DNA of 64,000 bases from Eubacterium sp. AF16-48 (GCF_003479405.1 NZ_QUHB01000002.1:248001-312000); one strand, 5' to 3'. Counted from the first letter of the stretch, positions 33,701-43,019 are shown. The notes: generated from the letters alone by a model not told the origin. Program-made: numbers and translations.

Positions 33701-35606
33701 AGGTTATACCGGCGGATACAAAATCAAATACACTTTATTTGACCAAAGTAAGTCAAAAATAGTTGTATTAAATGGTTTAAATGCATCTGCAAAGGACGTT
33801 ACCTATGACAGCTCTTCCCGGAAAATTGACGGAGTGAAGGTTTCAGAAAATGATGGCACTGTAATTATAACAAAGAAGTGTTCAATCACTGTTGTAGCTG
33901 TAGATGAAAAGGGAAATAAAACATCCCATAGTTATACACCGTCAAAATTTGATACGGAAAAACCTACAGTTACGGTAAAGAAGGTAGGAAAGAGTTTTAC
34001 ATTAATGAGGTTGCAATTCTATACCGACGACAATACTGATGCTAAAAATCAGAATGGAACCATAGTTCCTGTAACCACAGGATTAAAAATGGGATTAGAT
34101 GAGGACGGATATTATTATTACAAAGAAATAACTAATAACGGAACTTATAATACAACCTTTAAGGATAAGAGTGGAAACAGAACTACCGTAACCACAAAGA
34201 TAACTGAAATTGATAATCAGGCGCCTACTATTAAGGTATCGTCATGGAGTCCATGTTACACCAATGATGGAAAGGCATACGAAAAGCTGGCACCGACAGA
34301 GCCGGTTAATACTTCGGTAACTTTGTCCTTAGACTTTGATAAGACGGTGTCAGAACTTAAGGTGTTCTACCAAAAAGGTGATACCTGGGTTGAGGATAAA
34401 AATACATTCTCAAAGACCTTTATTGAATTAGGAGGAAGAACGGCAAAGGTTGAATTTAACAATAAGGTTTTAGGAATTGTTAAGGTAGTGGCTACATCGC
34501 CTAACGGCATGAGCAATGAGCTTACGGATATTGATTTAGTAGGAATTATTGATAAGACGGCACCAAAAGTTACATTTACTCAAAAGACAGAAAATAACAC
34601 TGTAAAGGTAATTTACAAAGCTGACGAAAAGGTTCTTGTAACAGGCTGTGATTATGACACAACCTACGGTGCTAACACGGAAATTCCTTTTACAATAAAG
34701 GAAAACGGAACATATCAGATTACGTTTACCGACATGGCAGGAAATGTGACGGTAAAATCAATTACCGTGAACAACATAGATGAGACACCACCTAGTGTGT
34801 TTGCAGTAGGAATGCCGGAGGATTATGTTACTCCTGAAAACTGCAAGGTAAAGGTTACCATGTCTGAAAAGGGAACCATTACCTTCCAGGGAAAAGACTA
34901 CAGTGTTAATGCACCGGTAGATGCCAATAAAGACGGAAAATATGTAGGTGACGAGTTAGACTGGATTACATTACCTATTAATTCCAATGGAAGCTATCAG
35001 ATAAAGGCAACTGATGAGGCAGGTCTTGTATCCTACAAGCTGTTGGAAATTAAATATGTAGATGAGGTAGCACCTCACATTCAGTTTAATAAATCAGTAA
35101 TAAGTGTATCTCAGGGAACTTCCGTAAAGGAATTAAAGGAAATGTTATTAGACGATAGCACTTTCATATTGTGGGATGATGTGGACTTAGCACCACAGAT
35201 TATCATTAAAAATATGTTAAGTGAAAACCAGTTAAATGTTCAGGGCATATACGAGGTAACATATGTTCTTACAGACAGTGCAGGAAACAAACGTAATGTA
35301 AACAGATATGTAAAGGTTATTAGTTCAGCAAACCTTAAGGTAAGGGCTAACGGTGAATTAATGACATCCTGTGACACAACGGTATTGTTTGACAGCAACG
35401 TAGACATTACTCTTGAAAAATCCAAGAGGGTAGGTGAATCCTTTAAGATTTACTATAAAGAGGGAATCAGAAAGGCAGGTTCCATGAAAAATGCCAAGGT
35501 TTCTAAAAATGGTAAATTGACGGATTTAGGAAAGGGATTCCATACCTTGTACATTGTTACACAAAATAAAGAGTCATATTTAACATATCTTTATATAAGC
35601 AGATAG
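27717..35606 (+). CDS. Giant secreted protein with tandem Ig-like modules (2,629 aa)
   Basis: An N-terminal signal peptide (basic start, hydrophobic core, cleavage near Asn-Ala-Ala at about residue 43) sends it through Sec. The rest is a long chain of beta-sandwich modules, each opening with an Asp-x-x-(Ala/Pro)-Pro motif, for example near residues 238, 2078, 2166, 2278, 2355 and 2448, as in bacterial Ig-like and HYR modules of surface proteins. The last module ends in a normal strand. There is no LPxTG motif, membrane tail or repeat-type wall anchor, so attachment to the cell is unexplained. It is 12 bp upstream of the second giant gene. A role in adhesion, or as a stalk, is inference from the architecture. 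Confidence 0.8.
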   Translation: MPKHRFKTLKQSKKILSTILATAIVVTSIPAVEFFRGAVNVNAAVTYEPKKIGVSLMCNDMLSGDNADNVYKALTRTNSLAEDSRNGSAFNNVNMLGLTYQNRHGGAGKSYWAELKSSKFVGLYDLAKKGQIEQSICANVKNHNHRSTKRHWNKIKQYGKIIFGYPKADNNDWFYGRLFETKDNSDYSEIGGNGCWNTTNPDRGYKNRLVVYMTAKKGCDGCSGAYIENVSIALKDTKAPTISSIKITSAANSDSETTYFKAGQTLYAKVKFSEYVRLADNKNSSKQSTNIKLGLSLAKKNTKNATHIQAKLVSLKNDTAIFSYDIPATIKVNNKTEAMDYFVSGLADIDKQSSLIVKSSANKNSKFDRAFLDNNGNTLSNSSSTISKLKSGINDSTKFENEIKKTTSAITDIAGNPLDINSFRDDSAYKNGVSISRVYLDAVSPNIKSVKLSSNQKINNLNDNENYYLKVGTKLTASVEYNENIKKVSGTNLAKIQAKFNIYSSAGKQITAKAKSIYYGDSTKITFEPVTITGDMVIKPKSSGKKKEDYRITILDIENRNLLKDYSDNEAGTVGDLRNDTSKTFYLDNKAPVIMVEDSVPDDTKTYDMARCDITGEVYRIVLNTTDNDEESGSDKKPFASGVRDGKGSISVDLQSSTVKKFRYILSPKELSKSELSRRTFKEGESNKNLILEGTDDSDTTFTLTGERTYVYLYLKFIDEIDYSPVTSGIKVKMTAADVNTNLATATIKYNYNPEDKISPEISYRGISLKENADNSAYQEAKVRIKDEGGVDINAIKYIWVKKGEVVPDLKSYKVLPAGMVEKVKTNNGKVTECIATIKTENVTQNQVYSGDLYVYARDVSKNKNSTTSGKLVTANIDMTMPEMQISLPTDVPNKKSSLVVDGPFTSSSNDVGMFVAIEDPCNEGYYFVRKQSGKSAYIALNREEFLNGDDFPYSDEYDKNKIKLWTYAKITGSGSEYTIAEAAKLADNGTYRQRFLAIASDKYYGKLNVMAGTGFKASAFEWGTGTIKFDASKGKLIKDSFIMIPDMYSLSDTQDIELNLYHIYARKALKVELTAKGNYGQQVDKRLCYQYNPEDYQPEYLSSLKNAKFSFKISNIRTNDFVTEDINYNSENTYIKLKNVDTGKYVYQWQLATGVTTDEITIPEDLKLENGHYAVEVSICNYVDGKAKDCISTATYDDIYLYDYSNEMTEAFGIDSVSTKINFTAKDEHGNDEKPPYYGFVKTGDYNFTRSFVQEREKDYTSDFKEAYDADTLYLGNCATDTYDDNQVISYDRTIKMSINAMEKDDLDNYWIKVWAGDGENVRAVKWFKFESFNDTDKTMSINIKPIDAAKVKNAETPEDFYSSDISDTVCEIPVFEGSNTISYQIMNIGGNKSEIHEIEIMYHTKAPTLNIDVDKPDKVVTTMEARVMEISSDLVIKDVNLYETDFKGDESKVNAIDERTFNYSKNGRHLYYAIDGYYNLSFRQFYIENIDSYVPTASFKSVNPATYISLDSEGEFNGYMENASLEVEVLDDKSLMESDIKISVDGREPYAVDLSDKWDYGDGYGGTYIGRQRLENTGMKEIQISFGPEQDGRYYLNIYIKMNDDIDATKKYKEKVNHTVEINVSDQVGNELDKKITTDGREFYGLNNVPKIKEVCPQPDAEMITLEFTANVMVTNINGNDVPEKVYERMDMMDRFPITKAEEMGHYFEGADLGDIVLKDYFGISKDGTYSIEYKDVYNNRYKETFKVEDFFGNYAADIQYSTLSKTNQNVVATITGVDKKAELSLKEGSEESDNYKITWNKDKSKATIEFSQNDSVTFNLTVKGAAEEKTVEYNVSVGNIDKKAPDDVQVTWVFKENGDIYTGAVINPEDLLYLTTNNDIDVYISSPSEDIYAVNGKELKYTFTYSKDMNRSYTFEYADECGNEGKPVTVTLPDELIMTPYETPVPEEGEEREDKDAPGISAEVYAVYDGMAEYKTSWNPDSDSFEEIAEDIGYTGGYKIKYTLFDQSKSKIVVLNGLNASAKDVTYDSSSRKIDGVKVSENDGTVIITKKCSITVVAVDEKGNKTSHSYTPSKFDTEKPTVTVKKVGKSFTLMRLQFYTDDNTDAKNQNGTIVPVTTGLKMGLDEDGYYYYKEITNNGTYNTTFKDKSGNRTTVTTKITEIDNQAPTIKVSSWSPCYTNDGKAYEKLAPTEPVNTSVTLSLDFDKTVSELKVFYQKGDTWVEDKNTFSKTFIELGGRTAKVEFNNKVLGIVKVVATSPNGMSNELTDIDLVGIIDKTAPKVTFTQKTENNTVKVIYKADEKVLVTGCDYDTTYGANTEIPFTIKENGTYQITFTDMAGNVTVKSITVNNIDETPPSVFAVGMPEDYVTPENCKVKVTMSEKGTITFQGKDYSVNAPVDANKDGKYVGDELDWITLPINSNGSYQIKATDEAGLVSYKLLEIKYVDEVAPHIQFNKSVISVSQGTSVKELKEMLLDDSTFILWDDVDLAPQIIIKNMLSENQLNVQGIYEVTYVLTDSAGNKRNVNRYVKVISSANLKVRANGELMTSCDTTVLFDSNVDITLEKSKRVGESFKIYYKEGIRKAGSMKNAKVSKNGKLTDLGKGFHTLYIVTQNKESYLTYLYISR

Positions 35607-35618
35607 GAGGACAGATAT

Positions 35619-38600
35619 ATGAAAAAAATATTTAACAAAAAAGTTTTTAACAGCATTATCTGTCTGGTACTTTCAGCAGTGTTGGTTATAACAGGGATGC
35701 CGGTGGATTCACTGGCAGCCCCAAATGAGCCGGCAACTAATGAAGGTGACGGATTTGAGATAAACAGTCAGATTCTTTCATTGGAGAATGATTATACATC
35801 TGTCCATATGTCCGGTACAAATGGAGGGTTTTATATATCAAATGTAGAAGGTGATAAAACAATAAAATCTGACAACAATAAGGAACTTTTGTATCACAGT
35901 GATGATTTTGATACATCATTTACATCCTTTAAAATAACAAAAAACGGAGAAACAAAAAATTACATTTTTGGTGAGGATTACTCCTATGAAGGAATAAAAA
36001 CAAGTCCTGTAACAGTATCAAAGGATGCCACCGGACTGTCAGCTAAGTGGACATTAGGGGAACTTGAGTTTACCCAGCGTTTAGAACTGGCAAATTCAGG
36101 CTCTAATGAACATGGAATGGTTTGCATAAGCTATAACGTAAAGAATAATGGAACAGATGATGTAAAAATAGAAGCAAGAATACTTTTAGACTCAGCTATT
36201 GGCAGTCAGGATTATGTATATTATGAACTTCCTGATACATCATATAGCAGCGACATTATACAGAAGGAATGTATTATAAAAGCCGGTGAAGTGCCATCAA
36301 CCTTTTATGCTTATGATGATTTAAAAAATCCTTCAGCTACAGCTAATACTGTTATTTCATCAAAGGGAATGCTTAAGCAGATTGCTTTTGCCCACTGGAA
36401 TTCTTTAGCAGCAACAGATTTTGATTTTGCTCCAAATGAATCCTTTGATTTTACCAGTGATGGAAATGAAGAATACGGGACAGCCGACAGTGCCATGGCA
36501 ATGTATTATGACTTGGGAACAGTTAGTGCAGGAAAACAGGGATTAGTAAATACATACTATGGTGTATATTCTAATGAAAAGGTTAAGCCGGAAGTTGACA
36601 CAGTAGCGTTTAACATGACGGCACCGGCTACTCTTAGCCTGTCAGCTGATGGAAAACAGTATATATCTAATTGCAATAGAGACGAAAGTGGTAAGTTTAA
36701 GGAAGACGGAATTTTTAACATTCAGGCATCCCTTAAGAATGTATCAAATAATACAGATTACAACGAGGTAGTTGTAGCAGTTTATGCATCAGAAGGGATT
36801 ACACCGTTAAATGAGCATCAGCAGAAATTATCCTATGAAACCAGCTATGCCAGACCTTTTACCAGTTCTTACGTGGACTTTAAAAAGGGAACAAACATTA
36901 ACATACCGTTTTATTTTAAGGCGGATGTGGATACCTCTGCCAGCTACAGAAAAATAACCTTTAGGGTATATAAAATATCAGATGGAACAGATTCAAATCT
37001 TTTGTACGAAAATATGTTGTATGAAGGCTCAACTTATGTGTTGTGTCCGGGAGGAAATGGAAAACTTCCTGAAATAACCTTTAACAGTGCAACACCAAAG
37101 ATTTTGTACAATGATTTATCAAGACATTTGTACATTACAGGAAGAAATTTTGGCATGCTTGAAGATAAAAGCAGATATACTCTCTATGCCCAGGGTGAGG
37201 ATGAGAGATATGAAATACCTTCTTCTAACATAACCATATATGCTGAGGAAAACAAGCTGGATATTCTTTTTAATGAGAAAATGAAACCGGGAACATATCA
37301 GCTTATATTTGACTGGACGGAGCCACCTGGTGGAGTTGCCAAAAAACTTACAGGAGAGGCACTTTCCATAGTAATGTCTGATGATATGAAGTATAGAAAC
37401 GATTACTACGGACTGTTGGCAGTAGTTCAGGAAAAAGGCACTAAAGGGGACAATGCCAAATATGATATAAAGACATTTTCCGATGAAAAGGAATACGAAA
37501 AAAATAAGAAAGAATATGAAGAAGTATTACTTTTGTTTAAAGGGGACTTTATAAAAGATGATACTTTTGATAAAGGGGATGATAAAAGCAACGTAAAATA
37601 TGTTGCAAAGTCAATTAATGGGGAAAAAGACAAGGTTGTAATTAACGGATGTATTGATGCTTTTGACGGCACCGTAACTCTTACTAAAAAGGATGGAAAA
37701 ATAGATACGGACTTTGATGATATTACATTAAATGCATCTGTGGAAAACACAAGAATATATAAGGGAAATGCCGGATTTACGTCCATTGAGGATGGGGAGG
37801 AAATTACCCTTGTACCATATAATACTGACGGTAAGGAATTAAAGGATTTTGGAGATGAAACCATTACCCTTGTATATCCTTCAGCCCTTAACGGATTAAT
37901 GACCATTGCAGGAATGGCGTTTAACTTATCTTTCGCAAAACTTGGCATGATGTATGACACCAAGGCAGAAAGAGCAGCTGATGTAAAGGCAGGGGAGGCA
38001 AAAGGATTTGTAATGTCCTTTTCAGCACGTTTGGATTTAAGCTTCCTTATTCCGCTATCAAAGCGTGGAAGCACTGGAAGTAATACAGGAAGCAACAGTG
38101 GTTACAACGTATTTTCCGATATGGGAGCCAAGGCAACAGACCTTAGAAATGAATGGGTTAAAACTTTCAAGAGAAATAATGGAACATCAGGCTCCATAAA
38201 GGATGATGACGATAAAGGGGAAACTCAGGGAACAGTAGAGGTTAAAAACGTCCTTTACGGAATGAATCAGGGATTTATCGGCGTTAATTTTGGCGTGGAA
38301 TTAAAGGTTCCGGGATACACCGCTTCAATGCCTAACATTGAAGGAAAGTTAGAGGTAAATACCGTTAATGACTGGTCATTTAGTGTAGAAGGAAAAGCAG
38401 CCTTCCTTAAATCCATAACCTTGGAGGTTAAGTTAGGATTTAAGAGTCACAACAACGTTCCTATAGTGGATAATCTGTACTTCTATATTCAGGGAGTAAA
38501 ACCGGGAATTAATTTAGATTCCCTTGGTGTAAGCTGGATTATGGGAGGCGGTGGCGGATTTGAAAACATGTATGACACACTGTTTTGCGCCAGCGAAGTA

Positions 38601-41600
38601 CCGCCAATCCGATTACTCCTTAGCGTATCCTTCGGACTATTTCAGGCATTAGATGCCAGAGCGGATTTCTCTTTGGGACTTACGGGATTTGGGGTAAAAA
38701 TATCAAACCTTAAAGTTTCAAATACTGATATAAAAATTATGGATTACGCTAAACTTCAGGTAGACTGGATACCTTACTATAAGCTTCTTATGCAATGTAG
38801 CATAAAGTGTCTTGGAGTAATAGAAGGTAAGGGTTATATTATAATGGATACCAGTACAGGAGCAGAAGAAGCCTTTGAGGCATATGCTCAGGCGGCAGTT
38901 AAAATTCCTGATTTCATTCCATTAATTGGTGGAATAGAAGTAGGAAGTGCAGCTCTTGGACTTAACTCAACCCGTATATGGGGAGCACTTAAGGTTTTAG
39001 GATTTTCAACAGGTATATCTTATGTATATGGTGGTGATTTGTCATTTGGCTCTGAGGCAAAGGTAGAGCCAACGTACCCGCAATATTTAGAGGAAGCCGG
39101 TGTGAAAGACATTAATGGCAAAACATGGTATGCAGTAGGATATGATGCCGAAAAGAAGGATACTCTTTACATGAGTCTTGCTTCAAATATTCATGAAACG
39201 GCATCTTCAACAGGAGGAAATCTTTTGGCAGATGGAAGTGGCAGTGTGTCATCAAGTCTTCATTCTGACATAACAAAGACCTATCACGATTTTACGTTAG
39301 GCCAGTATGAAAACGGCGGTGCTCAGGTGTTAAGTGTAGCTTTTAGCGCAGACACCTTAGAACAGGCTGACAAGTCAAAAGCAGGATTTAAGATTAAAGA
39401 TGAAGCAGGTAAGGAAATCACTTTGAAATATTATGATAATTCAAAGAGTGATGAAGAAAATGCAGATGCAAATGCCAACTTCTCATATGATGAAGATAAA
39501 AAACAGGGAACCATAGTAGTGTCCTTTACAGACAAAAATCTTTATAACAAAACTTATAAAGTTAATACTGTAGAAGCTTCTGAACTTATTCTTTATGCTG
39601 TGGACCCGCTGCCGGAAGTAACTACGGTAAGTGTAGCAAAAACTAAATATTCTGACACAGACAATAAGGTGACAGTGAACTGGAATGGAAATGCCAAGAT
39701 GACTGACCTTGATAAAATGGATATTTATGTGGTAGAGGATTTAGATGTGGAAAGTGAGGGAGGAACTCCGGTTGCAACCCTTACTAAAAAGGATATTGCA
39801 AAGAAAACCACTACCATACAGCTTCCAAAAACTCTTACAGCAGGTAAATACTATATCCGTGTTGTATACAGTAAGGAAGATGTTACTACAGGCATAGTAA
39901 ATACCACAGGCACTTTTGAGTACACCAACAATACCCAGCCGGCTAAAATCGGAAGTGTTTCAGTATCTAATGCAGGAGACTTACAATTTAAAGCTCAGGT
40001 GGATGCAGCAGGGGACAGTAAATGTGCAGGAGCTGTATTTAAGGTATATGAAGTAAATGAAAAAGGTGAAAAAACAGAATTGCCGGATTACACTGTTTCC
40101 GCAGCAAAAAATGAGGCAAAGGAAATATATGCCATACTTGGAGGCAGCAGTGAAAACAGTTCTGAAAATGAAAAGGGAAAAACCATTGTTAAAAAAGAAG
40201 GCCTTAAGGCTAATGGAAAGTACATAATTTCAGCTACACCTTTTAATAAATTGATGGATAACAAGGGAAATCTTACAGGATTAACTTATGGCGAAGAAAC
40301 ATTTTCAGATGAAATTGTACTTAATACACCAAATAAGGCTACCATAAAGCTTACTGCTGATAAGAAAAAATATCAGGTAGGAAGATTAGAGCATGTAAAG
40401 GATGACAATGAAAATGTTGTGGAAAAAACAGTAATGTATGACACATATGATTCTTCAACCATTAACTTTACGGCTACATCTGATATGAAAGTGTCAGGAA
40501 CATGGGTGTTAGATGGAGAAGAAGTTGAAACAGGAACATTTACGGATACAAACTCCATACCTATTTCATTAAGTAACATAGCAGATGGTGACCACACCAT
40601 AACGGTATATGGAAAAAATGAAAATGGAGACGGATTTAGTGAATATTTCGTATTTAACGTAGATACCACAGCACCAACATTGCTTCTTAAGTCACCTACT
40701 AAGGGTTCAGGCTTTGAGGAAGACGGTACTTTAACAGTAAGTGGAATGACGGAAGATGATGCCTATATTACAATTAATGTAGACGGAAAGCCGGTTTTGA
40801 GACAGAAAACTTTAAAGGATATTAAGGCAACAATGGGAGAAGAAGGAGATTTCTCATTTGATATTAATATCGGTAAGGGTTATTATAAAAAGGAAGTAGA
40901 AGTCATTGTAAGTGATGAAATCGGAAACACTCAAAAGGCACAGTGCGAAGTCTTTAACAACGGAATGGGAAATGTTAAAAGCTTAGATGTGGCGTTGAGT
41001 GCCGATACTACTGATAATACGGAAAAGGAATGGATTTCTTATTCTAATAAAAACCTGTTCTTAAGCGATAAGGATGACACATCAGTGGCAATGCAGTTAT
41101 GTGCCATAACTAATGACAATAATACCATTGTTTTAAATGGCATGGAAAATGTTGACTGGAATATGAAAGCGGTTCTTGGAAGTGCTGAAATGGATAGCAA
41201 CAAACTTACAGTGAAAAAAGGCAGTCACGGTTTTGTTGAAGGAAAGCTTATTCTGGTAGATGGAGCAGCATTATCAACATCATTTACCTTTGGAGCTGAG
41301 GTTCAGGGACAGACACAGGAAAAAGGCTACAAGGTTATTTATAAGGCTAACGGTGGAAAGGGAGCCATGACAGACCCTAACAGTCCTTATAGTAAAAACG
41401 ACTCTGTATTAGTTTCAAAATGCGGATTTACCTATCAGGGTAAAACCTTTGTATCATGGAACACTAAGGCAGATGGTTCAGGAACCACATATGTTCCGGG
41501 AGACAAATTCTATATTAAAGGTGATGTTACCTTGTATGCTATATGGAAAAAATCCTCCGGTGGAGATAGTGTAAAGCCGGGAGATAATAGCACTGTAAAA

Positions 41601-42023
41601 GTAGGAAGCACCCAGACTGTAGGAAAGGCAAAATACAGAGTGACATTCCAAGGAGCAGTAACATATCTTGGAACAACTGACAAGAAGGCTAAGAAGCTTA
41701 CAATACCTGATACCATAAAGATAAAAGGTAAAACCTATAAGGTTACGGCAGTGGGAACTAACGTAGCTAAAAGTAATAAGAAGCTTACCAGCGTTATAAT
41801 AGGAAAGAACGTTACGGTTATAGCAGCCAAAGCCTTCTACAAGAAAAAGAAACTAAAGAGCATTAAGTTTAAATCATCTAAGATTTCAAAAATTGGCAAA
41901 TATGCTTTTAAGGGCATAAGCAAAAAGGCAGTGTTTAAGGTGCCAAAGAAAGCCAAAAAGAAATACAAGAAGAAACTTAGTAAAAAAACGGGATTCGTTA
42001 AGAAGACAATGAAATTAAAGTAA
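35619..42023 (+). CDS. Giant secreted multidomain protein with BspA-like tail (2,134 aa)
   Basis: A signal peptide (residues about 1-33, ending Leu-Ala-Ala) precedes several beta domains: an N-terminal region that looks like a large beta-sandwich, an IPT/TIG-like segment near residue 490, a serine/glycine-rich gap near 810, Ig-like modules (one with Asp-Thr-Thr-Ala-Pro near 1681), a Listeria-Bacteroides (InlB_B) repeat at about 1900-1975 with Gly-Gly-Lys-Gly and Trp-Asn-Thr-Lys-Ala-Asp-Gly, and a very lysine-rich leucine-rich-repeat-like tail (about 2024-2134). The basic tail could hold the protein to the wall by charge. It lies in one operon with the first giant protein. Confidence 0.8.
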   Translation: MKKIFNKKVFNSIICLVLSAVLVITGMPVDSLAAPNEPATNEGDGFEINSQILSLENDYTSVHMSGTNGGFYISNVEGDKTIKSDNNKELLYHSDDFDTSFTSFKITKNGETKNYIFGEDYSYEGIKTSPVTVSKDATGLSAKWTLGELEFTQRLELANSGSNEHGMVCISYNVKNNGTDDVKIEARILLDSAIGSQDYVYYELPDTSYSSDIIQKECIIKAGEVPSTFYAYDDLKNPSATANTVISSKGMLKQIAFAHWNSLAATDFDFAPNESFDFTSDGNEEYGTADSAMAMYYDLGTVSAGKQGLVNTYYGVYSNEKVKPEVDTVAFNMTAPATLSLSADGKQYISNCNRDESGKFKEDGIFNIQASLKNVSNNTDYNEVVVAVYASEGITPLNEHQQKLSYETSYARPFTSSYVDFKKGTNINIPFYFKADVDTSASYRKITFRVYKISDGTDSNLLYENMLYEGSTYVLCPGGNGKLPEITFNSATPKILYNDLSRHLYITGRNFGMLEDKSRYTLYAQGEDERYEIPSSNITIYAEENKLDILFNEKMKPGTYQLIFDWTEPPGGVAKKLTGEALSIVMSDDMKYRNDYYGLLAVVQEKGTKGDNAKYDIKTFSDEKEYEKNKKEYEEVLLLFKGDFIKDDTFDKGDDKSNVKYVAKSINGEKDKVVINGCIDAFDGTVTLTKKDGKIDTDFDDITLNASVENTRIYKGNAGFTSIEDGEEITLVPYNTDGKELKDFGDETITLVYPSALNGLMTIAGMAFNLSFAKLGMMYDTKAERAADVKAGEAKGFVMSFSARLDLSFLIPLSKRGSTGSNTGSNSGYNVFSDMGAKATDLRNEWVKTFKRNNGTSGSIKDDDDKGETQGTVEVKNVLYGMNQGFIGVNFGVELKVPGYTASMPNIEGKLEVNTVNDWSFSVEGKAAFLKSITLEVKLGFKSHNNVPIVDNLYFYIQGVKPGINLDSLGVSWIMGGGGGFENMYDTLFCASEVPPIRLLLSVSFGLFQALDARADFSLGLTGFGVKISNLKVSNTDIKIMDYAKLQVDWIPYYKLLMQCSIKCLGVIEGKGYIIMDTSTGAEEAFEAYAQAAVKIPDFIPLIGGIEVGSAALGLNSTRIWGALKVLGFSTGISYVYGGDLSFGSEAKVEPTYPQYLEEAGVKDINGKTWYAVGYDAEKKDTLYMSLASNIHETASSTGGNLLADGSGSVSSSLHSDITKTYHDFTLGQYENGGAQVLSVAFSADTLEQADKSKAGFKIKDEAGKEITLKYYDNSKSDEENADANANFSYDEDKKQGTIVVSFTDKNLYNKTYKVNTVEASELILYAVDPLPEVTTVSVAKTKYSDTDNKVTVNWNGNAKMTDLDKMDIYVVEDLDVESEGGTPVATLTKKDIAKKTTTIQLPKTLTAGKYYIRVVYSKEDVTTGIVNTTGTFEYTNNTQPAKIGSVSVSNAGDLQFKAQVDAAGDSKCAGAVFKVYEVNEKGEKTELPDYTVSAAKNEAKEIYAILGGSSENSSENEKGKTIVKKEGLKANGKYIISATPFNKLMDNKGNLTGLTYGEETFSDEIVLNTPNKATIKLTADKKKYQVGRLEHVKDDNENVVEKTVMYDTYDSSTINFTATSDMKVSGTWVLDGEEVETGTFTDTNSIPISLSNIADGDHTITVYGKNENGDGFSEYFVFNVDTTAPTLLLKSPTKGSGFEEDGTLTVSGMTEDDAYITINVDGKPVLRQKTLKDIKATMGEEGDFSFDINIGKGYYKKEVEVIVSDEIGNTQKAQCEVFNNGMGNVKSLDVALSADTTDNTEKEWISYSNKNLFLSDKDDTSVAMQLCAITNDNNTIVLNGMENVDWNMKAVLGSAEMDSNKLTVKKGSHGFVEGKLILVDGAALSTSFTFGAEVQGQTQEKGYKVIYKANGGKGAMTDPNSPYSKNDSVLVSKCGFTYQGKTFVSWNTKADGSGTTYVPGDKFYIKGDVTLYAIWKKSSGGDSVKPGDNSTVKVGSTQTVGKAKYRVTFQGAVTYLGTTDKKAKKLTIPDTIKIKGKTYKVTAVGTNVAKSNKKLTSVIIGKNVTVIAAKAFYKKKKLKSIKFKSSKISKIGKYAFKGISKKAVFKVPKKAKKKYKKKLSKKTGFVKKTMKLK

Positions 42024-42024
42024 G

Positions 42025-42072
42025 GCATAGGGGTGCCCTTGAAAGTCAAAATCTTTCAGGGGCGCCTAATGC
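42025..42072 (+). other. Long intercistronic stem-loop
   Basis: An almost continuous stem of about 20 bp (42025-42045 with 42053-42072, containing CCCTTGAAAG and CTTTCAGGGG) with a 7-nt loop lies just after the second giant gene. There is no T run; a ribosome site follows 8 bp later. It may stabilise the upstream message or partly end transcription. Confidence 0.6.
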
Positions 42073-42089
42073 TGTAAAAAAGGAGTAGC

Positions 42090-42677
42090 ATGATTATGGA
42101 GAAAATAAAAGAACTGCTAAATAAAAATAAAAAAATAACAGGCATAGTGGCAGTTACTTTATGCGCCTTAGTGGTGATAGTGGTGGCACTGGCAGCTACC
42201 GGTGGTAATGGCAGTGGTGACAGAAAAAGGGCAAAACAACTGTTTGACAATGCAGAAAAGGAGATTGCCCACATTAAAAAGGATGTCCCTAAGATGGATA
42301 GAGACACCTTCATAACCATAGATGACAAGGTGATAGTGGGATTTGTGGAAATTCCGGATAAAAATATCAGATATCCTGTAATAAATGTATTTGACAAAAA
42401 CACCTATGCATATTCCCTATGTAGAAGTGGTGATGGTATGCCCTGGGATATAGAAGGTATGACTATTTACGGAATAGACTCATTTACAGATGCCCTTGAT
42501 GAAATAAAAAACGGGGATAAGCTGATATTTGAAGACTTGGCCGGAGAAAAATATGAATATAAATATGAAAAAGATGCAGAGAAAGATAAGAATAAAGTAA
42601 TAGATTATGGAATAAAAATATGTAAGGTGGATAGCGAAGGAAAAGAAAAAGGATATTTTTTGTTTGTAAGAGATTAA
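42090..42677 (+). CDS. Sortase-B-like protein lacking catalytic residues
   Basis: 195 residues: a membrane helix (about 16-36), then a sortase-like domain. The class B landmarks are readable: Gly-Phe-Val-Glu-Ile-Pro (84-89), Tyr-Pro-Val-Ile (95-98), and Ile-Tyr-Gly at 126-128, where active sortases have Tyr-Gly-His. Here residue 129 is Ile, so the catalytic histidine is gone. C178 lies where the nucleophile is expected, but the catalytic arginine position reads Gly-Tyr; the only nearby Arg is 194, next to the end. The protein is probably a pseudo-sortase that binds or positions a partner. None of the neighbouring giants has an LPxTG motif. The start may be ATG 42096. Confidence 0.7.
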   Translation: MIMEKIKELLNKNKKITGIVAVTLCALVVIVVALAATGGNGSGDRKRAKQLFDNAEKEIAHIKKDVPKMDRDTFITIDDKVIVGFVEIPDKNIRYPVINVFDKNTYAYSLCRSGDGMPWDIEGMTIYGIDSFTDALDEIKNGDKLIFEDLAGEKYEYKYEKDAEKDKNKVIDYGIKICKVDSEGKEKGYFLFVRD

Positions 42678-43019
42678 AAAAGTACATCATTAATAATATT
42701 AATAATAATGTAGGAAGACATTATTTAGTAAGAAAATGTTAGAACATTAGGAAAAAACAATAAAAACTGATAAAAATATCGAAAAAAATAGATTCTTCTG
42801 TAAAAAAAATAGTAAACCGACAAAAAATATCAGGTTTTAGTATGGAATTAAAAAAAAAGAAATGCTATAATACTGAAAGGTGGAGGACTTTGTGAATATT
42901 AGAAAAAGGTAAAACGTTTTACCTTTTCTTCAAATTTGGTTAGTATTTACAAAGTTTTTTGATTTAAAAAAAGATTATTTAAATAATGATGAAATGATAA
43001 GAAAGGGGCAAAAATCGTA
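42678..43019 (+). promoter_or_regulatory. Leader region with TATAAT box and 24-bp perfect palindrome
   Basis: TATAAT lies at 42865-42870. GGTGGAGG then precedes a six-codon frame that starts at GTG and stops inside a perfect 24-bp palindrome (42904-42927, centre AAAACGTTTT). The palindrome can be an operator for a dimeric regulator or, with the tiny frame, a translation-coupled attenuator. The remaining bases are A/T-rich with no gene. The fibro-slime gene starts 93 bp past the palindrome. Confidence 0.55.

Noticed and set aside
37427..38095. 222-codon minus-strand frame inside the second giant gene
   Set aside because: A shadow of the plus-strand gene; its composition is the serine/proline-rich pattern typical of antisense to acidic coding DNA.
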